From: Datura wrightii
Lineage: Eukaryota; Streptophyta; Magnoliopsida; Solanales; Solanaceae
Direction: 5' to 3'
NCBI GenBank assembly: GCA_035772735.1
Contig: JASDFA010000016.1
Span: 175,713,001-175,777,000, forward strand
DNA: 64,000 bases
The notes beneath the pieces are model-generated. The model ran no database searches. It was not told where the DNA came from and was given only the letters and a program-made list of their open reading frames with translations. Below are positions 22,528-35,265 of the stretch, one piece after another; position 1 is the stretch's first letter, and every line of letters starts with the position of its first letter. Both the position numbers and the translations under genes were made by a program.

Positions 22528-23947
22528 TGTTCGCGTGATTTGTGGGTATATAAAACGACACGCAAGTGCACTTGGTCGAACAAGTAGTAAGTGGCTTTAG
22601 TAAGCCAAGTATCGATCCCACAGAGACTTGGATGAAGTGCAATCTGCTCAAGTGTACTATATTTTACTTCTAAAAATGCAGACAACAGTGTAACCAAGAG
22701 TTCGATAGTTTGTTTTATAATTTTTATACTAAAGCTAAAACAATTATCTACTTTGAGTCTAAACTATGAATGAGAGCATGCTGAGGCTAAACGAACATGT
22801 AATGAATTTAATTATCATTATACTTTGGTAAATCTTTTCCTCCGGTTGCTAGCCAAGAACAATTGCCAAGAGATTAAAACTCTCGTATTTAACCTCACTT
22901 AAGAATCATGAACCATCCACCTACATTTCTGTGATTAAATGCAATTCATGTTCTAGCCATACAAACCTGGTTCCTAAATTGACTAATACGACTTTCAGGT
23001 ATATTTCTATCCTAAAAATAAATCAATACTCAATTTGCCCAAACCAAGTAAAGAACATATCCTATTAATTCACAACTTTCCAATTTCTTGCTCTCTCGAG
23101 TGAAACTGGACTTTTTGGATGTACGTTAACGTAGGCCACACATTAATGTAGTAAGAACAAGAATTAATAGAACAACATGGAAGAAAAGATGAAAAACCAA
23201 AGAATCAATGATCACATTTCATCACAATTGTTCATAACCTCAGCAAGAAGAGGAATTAGCCACTCATTTGTGGATTAAACATCTTAAAATGAGTGTTAAT
23301 CATACAAGCAATTGAATTAAAAAAGAAAGAAAGAGAGAAAAAAAACCCTGATATTTTCGTCCCTCAACTGCCTGTAACCCACGTTCTTGCTCCACCAAGT
23401 CAGAATATTGAAAAATGAACCTAAGTGTTCTATTTATACTGCTGGGAATTTTTCCCGGAATAACAAGCAATGTGTCACGGAGTGCATCGCGGAGCACTGC
23501 CTCCGTGACACGCTACGAACGTGGACCCTCACTGGAACTGGGGGTCCAGGAATTAAAGCTCAATGTGGCACGGCGCGCACCGCGGAGCCAAGCCACCATG
23601 CCACGGACCAGACGCGGACCCTCTCTGGAATTTGGGCGAATTTTCCCTATCCAGGCAGAAGGCCTCTGTGATGGCAGCATGACACGGCTCCATCGCGGAG
23701 CCCCTTTAATTCATGCTATCCAATGATTTATCCCTTGCTCGCATCCAAGTCCACCCCCGATATCATCCAACATGCATTTTAGCTTCCCGAAATTACATTT
23801 TACCTGCAAAACAATGCTAATCATGTTGGTTAGTATAAATTCACATTTTATTACCAATTACATGAGAATGTATACATATTGGTAGATAAACAAGGCGAAA
23901 ATGGTACTTTTGAGTATCACTTGGGCATATAAATTTGCCCAAGATCA
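22528..23947 (-). repeat. 5' LTR of A
   Basis: 1420 bp, TGTTCGCGTG to AAGATCA on the plus strand. TATA (minus) at 23438-23431. Hairpin arms at 23471-23482 (one base changed) and 23501-23512. The ACGTGTC box present in the 3' LTR is ATGTGTC here. Confidence 0.9.
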
Positions 23948-23952
23948 ATGTA

Positions 23953-24456
23953 CTCAATTTACTCCTCTCTTGTATACTTGCATGTTTAAGTTTATTTATG
24001 TTTCCTGCATACTCAGTACATTCCAAGTGTTGACTGCATACTTTATGTGCTATATCATTTCATGATATAGATTCTTGTTTCCAAACTCAGCCGCGTGGTT
24101 ATATATACTCCATTCCCATCTCAGCTACTTGTGGTGAGTCCTCATCTCTCGTGGAAACTATCTATGTTTTTTTATTTTTGTTTATGCTTCAGTTTCAAAC
24201 TTTGGAGTCAATTAGGGGCTTGTCCCAACAACTCATTAGTGTACTAGAGGCTCTTAGACTTGTGTAAATAGATTCAGTTGATGTATCAGAGTTTTATTAG
24301 ATTATTTTTTATGTATCTGTTAGCTTCCGCTCAATTATGATTTTGTTAGTTATTATCTAATTAATGTTATGCTATGATCATGCCATGGGTCAACTTGGAT
24401 CCTCTCGGGGTTCCTTATCCCGTGTCTCAATTCGGGCCTATGTTCAAGTCGTAACA
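23953..24456 (+). repeat. left LTR of D, remaining part
   Basis: Continues the D LTR after the second ATGTA copy and aligns with 29190-29694 of the right LTR. Ends in GTCGTAACA, where the right LTR has GTCGTGACA. Confidence 0.85.
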
Positions 24457-24460
24457 AACT

Positions 24461-24472
24461 TAGTATCAGAGC
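24461..24472 (+). other. primer-binding site of D (tRNA-iMet)
   Basis: TAGTATCAGAGC, four bases after the LTR, differs at one position from TGGTATCAGAGC, the complement of the initiator tRNA-Met 3' end. Confidence 0.75.
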
Positions 24473-24669
24473 AAAGGTTTAGAGTGTCTTAGGGTGTCTG
24501 AAAGTCGTGTTATGTAGAGTCTTCTTCATGGGTGTGAAGCGTGCAACACTTATGATGAAGAGGCTACCAAATGTTTTAGGAATGTTCCCTTCTCTTCATG
24601 ATTCTTATCGTGTGTAGAGTATGAATCTCTAACAGTTCCTCTCCTAACTCATGCTTCATGTGCTCGTAG

Positions 24670-25650
24670 ATAATTCCTCCTAGAAGAGTGAATGGAAGAA
24701 GAAATGGTAATGGGCGCCAGCAAGCCCCACCAGCCCCAGTGAACCCGATAGATGACCATGTTACTCATTTTGAGTTCCGAGAAACCCTCATTATGTCGAT
24801 GCAGGCCATGACTGCTCAGATTACTCAGAAGGTGGTGACTCGTGTTCCTTAAAATGGGAGTTTAGCAGCAGTGAGGGTGACAGAATTCCTTTGAATGAAC
24901 CCATCCGAATTTTTGGGGTCAAGGGTCGACGAGGACCCATATGAGTTCTTAGAGAAGATCAAAAAGATCACCCAAATCATGGGGGTGATGGGAATTAAGA
25001 GTGCATACATAGCCTCGTACCAGCTAAAAGAAGCTGCTCACATATGATTTTGTCAGTGGAGGGATAGTCGGGGAGTTGGAGAAGGCCCCGTAAGTTGGGA
25101 GGAGTTAATGACTACGCTCTTGTATAGGTTTGTCCCTAGGGAGTTGAGGGAGGCAAAGGCGGCAGAGTTCATAAACTAGAGGTAAAACGACATGACTGTC
25201 TAGGAGTACGTGTTGGAGTTTACCCGATTTTATAGGTATGCACCGGAGATGGTAGCCGACTAGAGGGCTCGTGTGAGAAGTTCATGAATGGCGTGTGAAA
25301 CTCCTTGATCATGGAATGCAGGACCGCTATGTTTCCCAAGGACGTAGACTTTCCTCGTTTGGTGATATTCACTCAACAAATAGAAGCAGAACAGGTGAAA
25401 GAAAAAGAGTGAGATTCAGAGTTTTCCCCTTAGAGGCCAAGTGGTGGACACCGCTCATGCCCCCAGCAGAGATCATTAGCCACAGCACCTTCGACAGCCA
25501 GTATTCCATACAGAGCCAAGGTAAGGGAGATTACCTATCTAGCTTGTAAGAGATGTGGGAAGCTCTATTTGGGAGAATGCATGGCGGGTTCAGATGCTTG
25601 TTTCTGGTACAGCAAGTTAGGTCATAAGCACTGAAATTGCGCAGCAGCAA
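24670..25650 (+). pseudogene. gag remnant of D
   Basis: Tekay-type gag in one mostly aligned frame with many stops. It opens PPRRVNGRRNGNG where the expected ATG is ATT. Capsid words: MNPSEFLGS, VDEDPYEFLEKIKKITQIMGV, VSWEELMTTLLYRFVPRELREAKAAEF, NDMTV, EYVLEFTRFYRYAPEMVAD. The CCHC region reads CKRCGKLYLGEC then CFWYSKLGHKH.NC (about 25595-25637), so the second cysteine is Tyr. Stops include CAA-to-TAA, CAG-to-TAG and CGA-to-TGA types judged against E. Not functional. Confidence 0.8.
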
Positions 25651-26831
25651 AGCGACGCGAGAGTAGAGCCTCAGCCACCTCTTCAATAGCTCCTATGAAC
25701 CACCCATTCCATCAGGGGGCATCATCTAGCATAGGTGGCGGATAGCATCAAAACTGCTCCTACGCCCCCATTCCAGCAAGGGCATCATCTAGAGTAGGTG
25801 TGGGATTGCATCAAAACTACTCCTATGCCTTAGCAGCATATCAGGGTAAGGGAAAGTCACCAGAAGTAGTCATAGGTATGTTATGAATTTCTTGTGTTAC
25901 TCTTTGCATGTTGCTAGCCCCAGAACGTCAATATTGAATAAGAAGCTCTGTGATGTTTGTTGAGGAGAGATTGTCAATGTGTGGTGTGAATGATTATGAG
26001 TATAAGGTTTGCAGTGAATGTTAGAGGTGAAGGAGAAGCTAAGAGTTATTGATTTAGCCCGACCATAAGAACAATTCTGGAGCCTTAGAATAATGGCTTA
26101 AAGCTAAGGGGGAGATGGTATGTATGTGAGACAAGCCAGATCTTAATTATGTTAGTAGGGGAGTTGTAGCTCTAATAATTTCGGTTTGTCAATCCCTTTA
26201 GGTTCAGATAACTTATCTAGTATTTCAATTGAAGATATGCACTACCTATCCTTACGTACATACTTCAAGAATTTCTAGGTAGCCGCTTTAGCAGCGATGC
26301 CAGTCTTACTCTATAAACTCTTAAGGCTCACCTTCATGTTATGAACCAACTATGTGTTCTAACTTATGTCTTCTACTATGTTTAACTTGAACTCAGTCTT
26401 TAGAAGTTCCTTCGCTAGATCAGTAGGTCAGGTTACCTTGTGTATGTACTCAGTTTTAGATGTCGTGAATGATTCATGCTCACACGCCCAATACTTTCAA
26501 TTAGACCAAATATCATGGATCTTAGTTCAGTATTACAAAGCAATTTGAGAATGATGACTCAGTCCGTATCAGCTCAGTGCCAATTAGAGGAAAATAAGCC
26601 TTCTCAGTGTTCTATTTAGTCCTATGTCCATTTCATGTTTTCAGTCCCTCTTACTCCTTAACATGCATGTGCGATTTGGATATTCAGTTAGGAGATGTAA
26701 GATCAGCACGAAGTTAGATACTCCATTAGTTGCAGATGAAAATTTTCAGTATTTGGGATATCACCTCTTTCCTCAGTTTGGCAGCATGTTTAGTCCACAT
26801 TCGAGGATGAATGTTCCCAAGGGGGAGATAT
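25651..26831 (+). other. internal non-coding region of D up to PPT
   Basis: The protease start appears only as a trace near 25850-25885 (EVVIGML). After that I recognise no pol. The region ends with TTCGAGGATGAATGTTCCC and the PPT GGGGGAGATAT (26821-26831) against the right LTR. Pol has been lost or replaced by sequence of unknown origin. Confidence 0.55.
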
Positions 26832-29694
26832 TGTAACACCCTAAAAGTTTCTAAGATCAGACCCCAGACATAAAGAATGAATTTAGAAGAAAAGTGAAAA
26901 TTTCACCATAGAATGAGTCGTGGTATGACTCATTAGGTGACTCCATGAGTCTTGGTGAGATTCATGGCAAGCAATCAATGAGGTCCTATTTATAGCTCCG
27001 AGATAACAACCCATGTCACGACTCGTGGGGTGAGGAGATGAGTCGTGGGGTCCTTATCACGAGCAGCAGCATGAAATGTCAAGACTCCAAGGGACGAGGG
27101 ACATGACGACTCATTAAGACCAGTCATGAGTCATCCATAGAGTCGTCGAGGGGAAGTTCAACCATAAAGGTTTCACTGACGACGGATGGAGACGATGAAC
27201 CATTAGGTGAGGCAATGACCCATCGTGTTGGTCGTTGGATAGATGTTCAAGGATTTCGGTTTGTGTTGAAGACAAGTGGACATGACGAGTAGTCTAGTGA
27301 AGTAACGACTCATCAGGTCAGTCGTGGGATGGAGGAGTAGGATTTTTGGGCTTAAATGAAAATGACATGAGTGATGAGTCATTAAGTCAGATAATGACTC
27401 ATGAAGTTCATCGTCGGCAGATTCAAAGAACTTTTAGAAAAAGGTTCCAGTGCACTCCAAGACATAGCACCACGAGTTGCTGTCAACCCCACGACTCATG
27501 GTGTGCCTCATGGGGACTGCAGATCATTTTTCTTTCATTATTCCTAGGGTGATTTCGTAAAATCCTAAGCTTTTAACTCCTAAACTACATCATTTTGAAT
27601 ATTAGATGGGACTTTTTTAAGGATTTCTTCTAGTGTAATCACTCATTCCCTCAAAATACCCTCTCAAACTGTTCTTCCTTCTCTCTGTCAAGCTCAAGGA
27701 TCATCTAGGGTGCCTTTCAAGAGCTGTAATTCTCAAGATCTTTTAGGTGTCCTTTCTACTTAGGTATGTGGGTTTTCAATAAGGATTTCTGTCCATCCTT
27801 GTGTGCCAAACTTTTATACTAAAAACCCAAATCTTTTGATTCTAGAAAAGCATGTTCTAGGGTTTCACTTTATGTATGAATTCTCATATATTTTCCCTAA
27901 ATTCTAAGAACCCTCATAATTAATAATAGTATATGCTTATGAAGTTACTTGCACCTTTTTGAATTATGTGTATGATGTGTGAATAGCTTGAATGTGGGAT
28001 TTTCACCATGAGTTAGTGTAGAGGTTCAAATGGGATTTCCTAAATTATTCACATGCTCTTATCATGAACTTGCATCCTTGTTTAAAGTATATGTACATCA
28101 TACGGGTCTCCACAAATATAGAACATATGTTGTATTATATGTGTCGGAACATGATTAGAACTAATGGGCTTGAAAAATGTGAAGCATGTACATGTTTTCA
28201 CTATGATTTTGATGTAAATGTTTTGGGTATGAGTTGAATCTATAGTGCTTTCATGAATCCAGAATATATGCTATATAATGTTAATTTGAGATTTAAAATA
28301 TTGTGGACATGTTTAAAGTATGATCTTATCCTATCAATTCCTAATGAAAGTAGAATGTACGATTTAAATGTTATTCGGGACTATGATGATAAAGCATGAG
28401 AATGATCCTCCAGAGTTTTGGTCTTGTTGTTAGTAGAAAGTAGACTTAATCAACTCTAAATGAATTTAGTATGATATTCAGTATCAATTGAATGCTCATG
28501 TCTGTGATTAGCTGAAGTTACTTAGGCTAGATGAATGACGTCATACCAGTAACCTCCATGTTCTAGTTTATCGGGACTCTTCATAGACAAGAATGTCTCC
28601 CCTCAGTCAGTAAGAATGTTCCCCTTAGCTTAGTCAGGGATTCTCATTAGCATAGAATGTCTCACTTAGCTCAGTCAGGGATTCTCATTAGCAGAGAAAG
28701 TTTTCCTTAGTTAGTCAAGGATTCACATTAGTCGGGAATGTCTCCCTTAGATTAGTCAGGGTTTCTCATTAAGTAGAGAATGTCTCCCTTAGCTCAATCA
28801 GAGATGTTCATTAGCAGAGAATGTCTCCCTTAGCTCTGTCAAGGACTCTCCAATGCAGAAAATGTTTCCCTTAGTTAGTCAAGGACACTCTATGCCAGAG
28901 AACCTCTCCCTTAGCTTAATCCATGATATCAGTTCAGTTCAACTCTGTATAGACTCAGATTTCAGTTTAAATCAGGTTTAGAAGAATTTAGTCTCAATTA
29001 TCAACAGATGGTCCGTAAAGTGTATGATAGCAGTCACAACTTCAGTTCTCAGTATATATACAACATATGACCCCTATGCATCAGTTTGATTATATTTCAG
29101 TAAATGTTTTTGAATAAAGGCTTCATGTTAATACATGTATTTATCTTAGACAGGGTCATTATATTTCAACTCAGTTTATATTCAGTGATGCATTCAGTTT
29201 ACTTCCTCTTGTATACTTGCATGTTTAAGTTTATTTACGCTTCCCATATACTCAGTACATTCCATGTACTAATCACATACTTTATGTTCTATATCGCTTC
29301 ATGATATTGATTCAGGTTTCCAGACTCAGCCACATGGTTAGATACGCTCCATTCCTGTCTCAGCTTCTTTTGGTGAGTCCTCATCTCTCGAGGATGCTAT
29401 CTATGTTTTCTATTTTCGTTTATGCTTCAATTTCAGACTTAAGAGTTAGATGGGGGCTTGTCCCAAGAACTCATCAGTGTATTAGAGGTTTCCAGACTTA
29501 TGTAAAGACATTGAGTTGATATATCAGAGTTTTATTAGATTATTATTTATGTATCTGTTAGTTTCCGCTCAGTTATGATTTTGTTCGTTATTGTCTAGTT
29601 AATGTTATTCTATGATCATGCCATGCGTAAACTTGGATCCTGTATAGGTTCCTTGTCCCATGTATCAATCCGGGCCTATGTTCGGGTCGTGACA
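26832..29694 (+). repeat. right LTR of D
   Basis: 2863 bp, TGTAACACCCTAAAAG to GTCGTGACA. Contains the same GAGTC/GACTC-rich start, promoter-like core near 27545-27600 and minisatellite as the left LTR. Visibly more diverged from its partner than the A LTRs are, in line with D being older than A. Confidence 0.9.
28570..28930 (+). repeat. LTR minisatellite, about 9 units
   Basis: Same unit as at 13645-13915 (AGAGAATGTCTCCCTTAG plus CAGTCAGGGATTCTCATTAG). Nine cores are countable, explaining most of the 95 bp length difference between the D LTRs. Confidence 0.85.
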
Positions 29695-29699
29695 CCATG

Positions 29700-30645
29700 A
29701 AATGACACTTTTCCCGATTAAGTACCAAGTTTGTCTCATCAAATCTCTTCAATACCTCTTCTAGGTGTGCCAAACAAACTTCAAGTGAATTGCCCACAAC
29801 TGAGAAGTCATCCATGATGACTTCCATAGTGTCCTCCACCATATCTAAAAAAATTGATATCATACACCTTACAAAAGTGGCGGGAGCATTGGAATGTCCA
29901 AAAGGCATCCTCTTGAATGCCAAATTCCCATAGGTACATGTAAATGTGGTTTTATCTTGATCCTCGAGTGTAATAGAAATTTGATTGTATCCCAAGTATC
30001 TATTCAAGAAACAATAATATTCTTTCCTGGCCAAGTGATATAGTATTTGGTCAATGAAGGGCACTAGAAAGTGATCTTTCTTTATGTAGGAGTTCTACTT
30101 ATGGTAATCCATACAAACCCTCCATCAGATAACTAGACGGACTGCAATTAACTCATTATTTTCATTCGGTACAACCATAATGCCCCCTTTCTTTGGTACA
30201 CACTGAACAAGAATTATCCAACTACTATCTGTGATAGGATACACAACTCCTACATCTAACCATTTAATAATTTCTCTCTTGACCACCTCTTGCATAGGTG
30301 GATTGAAATGCCTATGATGCTCGACTAATGGGCTGCAATCCTCTTGAAGGTTAATCTCGTGAGTACAAATACCCGGAGGAATACCCTATGGCTCGAATAT
30401 GCTTTTTCAATACTGCTATGAGTTGTTATACTTGTTTGGGGGTGAGCATTGCTGAGATGATCACAGGGAGTGTCTCATTTTCCCCCAAATATGCATATCG
30501 CAAATGGATAGATAATGCTTTGAGTTCCAAGATCGAAGGTACAATGGTGGATGGTTGTGATGGTGGGGTTGTCCAATTTTTGAAGTCGAGGTTGAGTTTC
30601 TTCTATTGAAAGGTGTAAGTTTCAAGCCCTTTTCTCACTTGACAC
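29700..30645 (-). pseudogene. RT N-terminal and catalytic part of G
   Basis: 29700-30064 encodes PFIDQILYHLARKEYYCFL, YNQISITLEDQDKTTFTCTYGN, RMPFGHSNAPATF, and the catalytic block EVIMDDFSVVGNS, where B has EVFMDDFSVFGNS. It ends in NREKCHFMV at the D insertion point. 30065-30645 covers the upstream RT fingers and the pre-RT linker (LSIHLRYAYLGENETLPVIISA) with stops. The protease is missing: the linker directly abuts gag sequence near 30650. Confidence 0.85.
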
Positions 30646-31348
30646 ACCCCCTGTAATCCTTCACTACTTAAAAAAAAAGCTAGCAAACATTTCTTCCAAC
30701 ATCTCTTCTTCCATCTCCCATCCCGATACTTCTTCATCCATGTTGTCTTGGGGTGGTGAAGCCTTTCTTTTCTTTGTTACTTGCTGATCTGCCATTTGAG
30801 ATGCCAACACATTCATTCTGTCCTCTAATTGTTTTATTGCCATATCTTGATTCTTCACTGTGTTAGTGAGATCCAACAAATCACGCAGCGATTCCTGAAC
30901 TACTGAATTAGTTGAAACAACTTTTCAAGCACCACCTCAAGAGTGTTTTTCATGCGAGATGAGAGGGATTCGTCACTTCCTTAACTACTCATCTCAACTT
31001 AATAGACATCATTCCGACATTGATTTTCATTATAAGAATACCCATAGCCTTGATGGTACCTTATATGAAAACCCTTCATATAATTCGTTAATAGCTCTAT
31101 TTGTTTCAGCATGACCAACAACACTGTGTCTTCTCTTTCTTCTCTCTTCCACATCTTATCCATCAATTGGAGGGTCTAATAAGGTGCCTTCATAGGGTCT
31201 CTTAGTAGCCTTTCAAAGGGACTCATTTGCATATCATCAACAGCCCAACAATGGCAAAATGAGGCACCAACTAAGATAGTAAGAGCAAACTTGTAAAGAT
31301 GCAAGATCCATTAAAATTAACAATCTACTCTAGGATATCAAGCGCTAG
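30646..31348 (-). pseudogene. gag remnant of G
   Basis: 30664-30879 encodes LTNTVKNQDMAIKQLEDRMNVLASQMADQQ, the heptad-like segment found near the end of Athila gag. Near 31030 a glycine/tyrosine/asparagine-rich piece (YHQGYGYSYNENQCRN) corresponds to the NC-flanking low-complexity region. The remainder toward the PBS is unreadable. Gag is heavily truncated: the 500-codon region of B is reduced to about 700 bp here. Confidence 0.6.
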
Positions 31349-31366
31349 TCCCTGGTAACGACGTTA
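31349..31366 (-). other. decayed primer-binding site of G
   Basis: Plus strand TCCCTGGTAACGACGTTA matches the tRNA-Asp 3' end at 13 of 18 positions. All five differences are C-to-T or G-to-A. It lies where the Athila PBS should be, between gag and LTR-like sequence. Confidence 0.6.
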
Positions 31367-31371
31367 TTTTT

Positions 31372-32039
31372 TATAACGCTAAAATTACACCTCTCATTGA
31401 GAGAAAATGTAAGTCATCATTGTATCAAAACAAATAACTCGGTGGGTGTCTGGGGTCGACTCCCACAAGGACTAGAGAATGATTTGCACAAGCATTGTTT
31501 AGTGAATTGAATTAATTCACACCCAATTAATGGAAACATAAAAGAAAATTTTGGGGGAAGTGAAGGCAATAATATTATAGATTCTAAAATCAGCTAACTA
31601 AGAGAGCAAAATAAAAAAAATTGAGAGACAATAATGAGCAAAGACCCGAGGTGTGATGTAGATGGGGTGTCAATCAAATCAGATATACAAAACAATTAAG
31701 TTATTACTAATACTTGTAAATAACCATAGACAAGATGGCTCCCGATGTTTTTCAACCACTTGGGTGCCTTTTACTCAAGTTCTTTCGAACCTCAAGATGC
31801 AATTCAACTAGTTCAATATAGTTTGGGTTAGGAGCTTAGCTATTTCTAGCCATAAACCTCTAAATAGGATTATGAAAATAGGTTTCGACTATTTCTAGCC
31901 CAACTCGACGTAATCAAATCCCAACCCATTATCAAATCTCCCCCATTACTTAATTCTTCTTTTTCAAGCCAAAATTAAGTAAGAAAATAATACACATATT
32001 TGCATCTATAAGCAATAAATTATAACTTGAGGAGAATTT
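31372..32039 (-). repeat. 5' LTR fragment of G
   Basis: The segment GTCGACTCCCACAAGGACT, then TTTGCACAAG (31455-31490), parallels the A/B LTR segment with ATCGATCCCACAG then CTGCTCAAGTG. It is cut at 32039 by the H LTR. No G 3' LTR was found in the window. Confidence 0.55.
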
Positions 32040-35000
32040 TGTCATGCCCCACCTTGCGAGACATGATTGGCACCTAATGCCACACTGGGATCTAGGCTGA
32101 CCTGACTGGGCATATGCATCTATGGTGCTTACCAGCTACTCAAAATCAAGAAAATGAACTACTATATCTCAGCTGTAAATACAACATCAGACTAACAAGG
32201 CCCATAGCAACCTGTAAAAGAAAATAGCTAATCTAACAAATATGATAATAAAAGGATCCTATGCAGGCTGACAATACAACCATGTTGCCTAGTTATAATT
32301 GAAAGAAAACAGGCAGTCATATTCATACTATTGGTGACAAGGCTGCTAACTGAGTAGCTAAACAAGGCCCCACACGACCAACATGTAAAATGAGACATAC
32401 AAGGCCCCACACGACCAATAATAACCAACTAACTGAAGAATGTAGTCTGCAAGTCTCTAAGAGTGAAAATATTGGTCAGGATAGGGCCTCGACCTACCGA
32501 AGTGCTATACAAATAAATGACAGATAAACCTCTACGACCTGGAAACTTTTAATAAAAGCAGCTGGCCAATCTGTTGACTTTGAAAAGATGCTAAGAGATC
32601 CCGCAATCTATCTATCTTAACTTGCAGGCAAGTATGTAGCGCTCCATAGTTGGGCAGCAGTTCAATATGTATCGAATATGTAAGGTAGTAAATAAGACTG
32701 AATAGAAGCTGATAAGGAATTGAAAGTGAAAAGAAAGAAAGGGCAGAAATTAACCTGTAAACTTTCTTATCTGTAACTTACGTCTAGTAAACCACTACAC
32801 AAATAAGAACTGAAGTTGCACGACTATAAATTCATGAGCTATATCTTGCAAGCAAGTACACAACCAAGAACCTATCCTGTCTCCCATAAGCTTGAAAGGT
32901 GCAAGAAACACAGAAATAACATACCAGGGCACCCATAAGCCCTAGCAAGTACAATCCAATCTATATACCCCTAACCACGTTCTTATGATTCTACTGATAC
33001 TATAGTCAACCTACATGGCTTCTTGGTCTGGATCAGAGCCCGCTGGACTCCTGTAACTGTGTCTAAGCCAGTTGGGCTCCTGTAACTACAACTTGGGCAC
33101 ATAAGGCTCGACGGAGGTTTAGTAATACCAGTGCGGCATAAAAAAATTTCTATACTGGATGGACATGAATATGGCTTAGGCCTTAGTATGGTACCATTGG
33201 ACATCATATAGCTCCTCTGAGCAACATCATATAGATCCTTTGAGCGACCAATAGCCCTGTAGGAGATGACATAGTTGGTCAATGAAAGGCTATCCTAGGT
33301 TGGAGCAATCCAAACTGACATACTATATTTTAGTCTCAATCTAGCCAATCAAAAGGCATATCTGTCTCTTAAGCCTAACGCGACCACTACTCACCCCTAG
33401 AATAGTCTATATAGCTGCTAATAGGCACACCCCGTGTGCCTATACCAGATCAGAGGGTCCTGGCAGTGATCATAATTTATAATTATTTAGACAGAATAGA
33501 GTGAGGCCTGGATTGGCCTAAATGATACTATAAATGCCAAACTAGGATAATGAGAGCTCATAAGTGAATAGTAAGGTCGCAGTCAACCAACTATTTAGTT
33601 CCCTCACTTAGAACGATTGTAGGGTTGTTACTAATCGGACATGCTATTAAGTAGTCATCCCCAACCTTCCACAGGAAGCTTACTATAATTCTTAGCCTGA
33701 AGGTAATACTGTACTATTATGGTTCTAGTCTCTTAGACATTAACTTGGTATGTTCCAATTTCATATGACTTCTTTGGGCTATTCATAGCCTCGTGGGCAG
33801 GCTTATCTTGACCCACCAACTCTTGGCAGCCTATACCTGGGTATCTATAAGAGCAGGCTGGGGCATTGGCCCCACATCCAACTACTAATAAGGTTCCCTC
33901 CTTAGGGTACCGATGGGTCTATCTGACTTGCACAACTGGAATGACTTCCTAGACGACCTGTATGACAAGCACTAAGTCAACTGAAACTAACAGTCACTGG
34001 CAGTAGCCAACTATATGGCAAGCTATCACTCAATTCACTAGGAAACCCTGGTGCCGCTGACTCTAGGGTAAGACCATCCTATCTAAATTCTGGCCATGGA
34101 AGCATCAAGGAACGCTAAAGGCCTCTGGGCGAGCTTCACTGATAGTACAAGTGTCACACTGAAAGTTATATCACCTAGCTACGCCCTATGCTGTCTAACT
34201 TACCAATTCAGGCCCAACAGCTAACCATAAACTCTAAGATCTGGGCCTGACAACAAAACATCAGAATTTTACTAATACTATAAGCAAAAGAATAGGGAAG
34301 CCTCTATGATGCTCCTAGTGTTAGTCACACTCAACATGCCCTATCTCAATGAGAAATAATATAGTATAATCTCCACTTGTCTCATAATAGCTAACCATAA
34401 CATACATAATCATTATCTACTTGTAGCATCTAATCACAACATATAGGATCACTATCTACTTTCGAAGACACTGGTTGTCTCGCTGTATGATAAGAACAAC
34501 TTGCCGAAGAGATAAGAATTAACATACCTCAAATGCCAACTTTCTTTTACCCAAGCCGTTTCCAACCTTAAGCTAGTAGTTCCACTCACAAGATGCTTCT
34601 AAGCTGAGAGAATAAGGTTATTTCAATAATGGAATTGGCAAATCACAACACCTTTCAAAAACATTAACCACAACCCAAACGTCATCCAACTCAACTAGAA
34701 ACGTACAAATTCCTGAGAATTTAAAAGTTAGAAAAACTTACCCATCACTTGGAGTCACTTCGGACTTGATTAGAAGTTATTCCGACAACTCTTACTTGGC
34801 GGGGTTCTGGTACTCTAAGCGAATATCCAAGAAATAATTCCACAAGGACGTTCCTCATAGGCCTAAAACTCATTATCCAAGATGAATTTTCTTTTATATG
34901 GAGTTTAACAGCGTAATCTTGCGAAAAACCGACAAAAACCTCATGAAGTACTCTCCCTAGCTGCTGCTCTTCATTTGGAAATGTTTTGAATGATTCACCA

Positions 35001-35265
35001 ATATACATTTACATATATATATATATAGGTGGGGCCGGTGAAGGGGGGCGCAGTGCGCCGCCCACAGCATTTAGAGTGGGGCGCCGGGCTGGCTGGCGCG
35101 GCGCGGTGCCTAGTGCGCCTGGCCTCCGGCCTCGACCTCCTGCTCACTCGACTTCGTACTCGTACATTCATTCCCCAAGCCTTTTTTCGTGTGCATCGTA
35201 TTATAAAAATCTCAACATATGTACGAACTCATTGGTTAAGCCATAGGAACTTTTGAGGTGTAACA
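32040..35265 (-). repeat. 3' LTR of element H (J family)
   Basis: 3226 bp, TGTCATGCCCCACC to GAGGTGTAACA on the plus strand. Its reverse complement matches solo LTR J end to end in order and length. The flanks (AATTT and TAGTC) do not match, and the right flank is a PPT, so this is an attached LTR rather than a solo one. The plus-strand ORFs at 34986-35256 come from its GC-rich U3 and are not genes. Confidence 0.8.
35005..35160 (-). promoter_or_regulatory. U3 promoter of H LTR: GC-rich block and AT run
   Basis: On the minus strand a roughly 125 bp GC-rich block (GGCGCC/GCGCGG words) is followed by an expanded AT microsatellite in the TATA position. J has the matching GC-rich block and a plain TATATATAA. 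Confidence 0.45.

Larger units (their letters stand above)
14170..23947 (-). mobile_element. non-autonomous Athila element A
   Basis: A 9778 bp element in minus orientation, flanked by ATGTA at 14165-14169 and 23948-23952. Order on its coding strand: 5' LTR (22528-23947), tRNA-Asp PBS, gag, protease fused directly to the pol C-terminus, hairpin spacer, ORF3, long 3' untranslated stretch, PPT, 3' LTR (14170-15586). Against B it lacks one block of about 2.9 kb covering RT, RNase H and INT, while everything else aligns. The LTRs differ by roughly 2-3%, so transposition was fairly recent and must have used enzymes from another element. Confidence 0.9.
11906..29694 (+). mobile_element. Tekay-type LTR retrotransposon D (with A nested inside)
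   Basis: Starts TGTAACACCCCAAAAG and ends GGTCGTGACA. It is flanked by CCATG at 11901-11905 and 29695-29699. LTRs are 2768 bp (left, after removing A) and 2863 bp (right). The internal region is only about 2.4 kb: PBS, a gag remnant and a non-coding stretch. No RT, RNase H or INT was found, so D is non-autonomous or pol-deleted. It inserted into the RT gene of G, and A later inserted into its left LTR. Confidence 0.9.

Noticed and set aside
29700..30645. RT sequence as an endogenous pararetrovirus
   Set aside because: RT motifs, a tRNA-Asp PBS-like site and gag order are Athila type; no movement or coat protein seen.
34986..35256. GC-rich ORFs with Arg/Pro/Ala bias
   Set aside because: Located in the U3 of LTR H next to its TATA region; composition, not coding, explains them.
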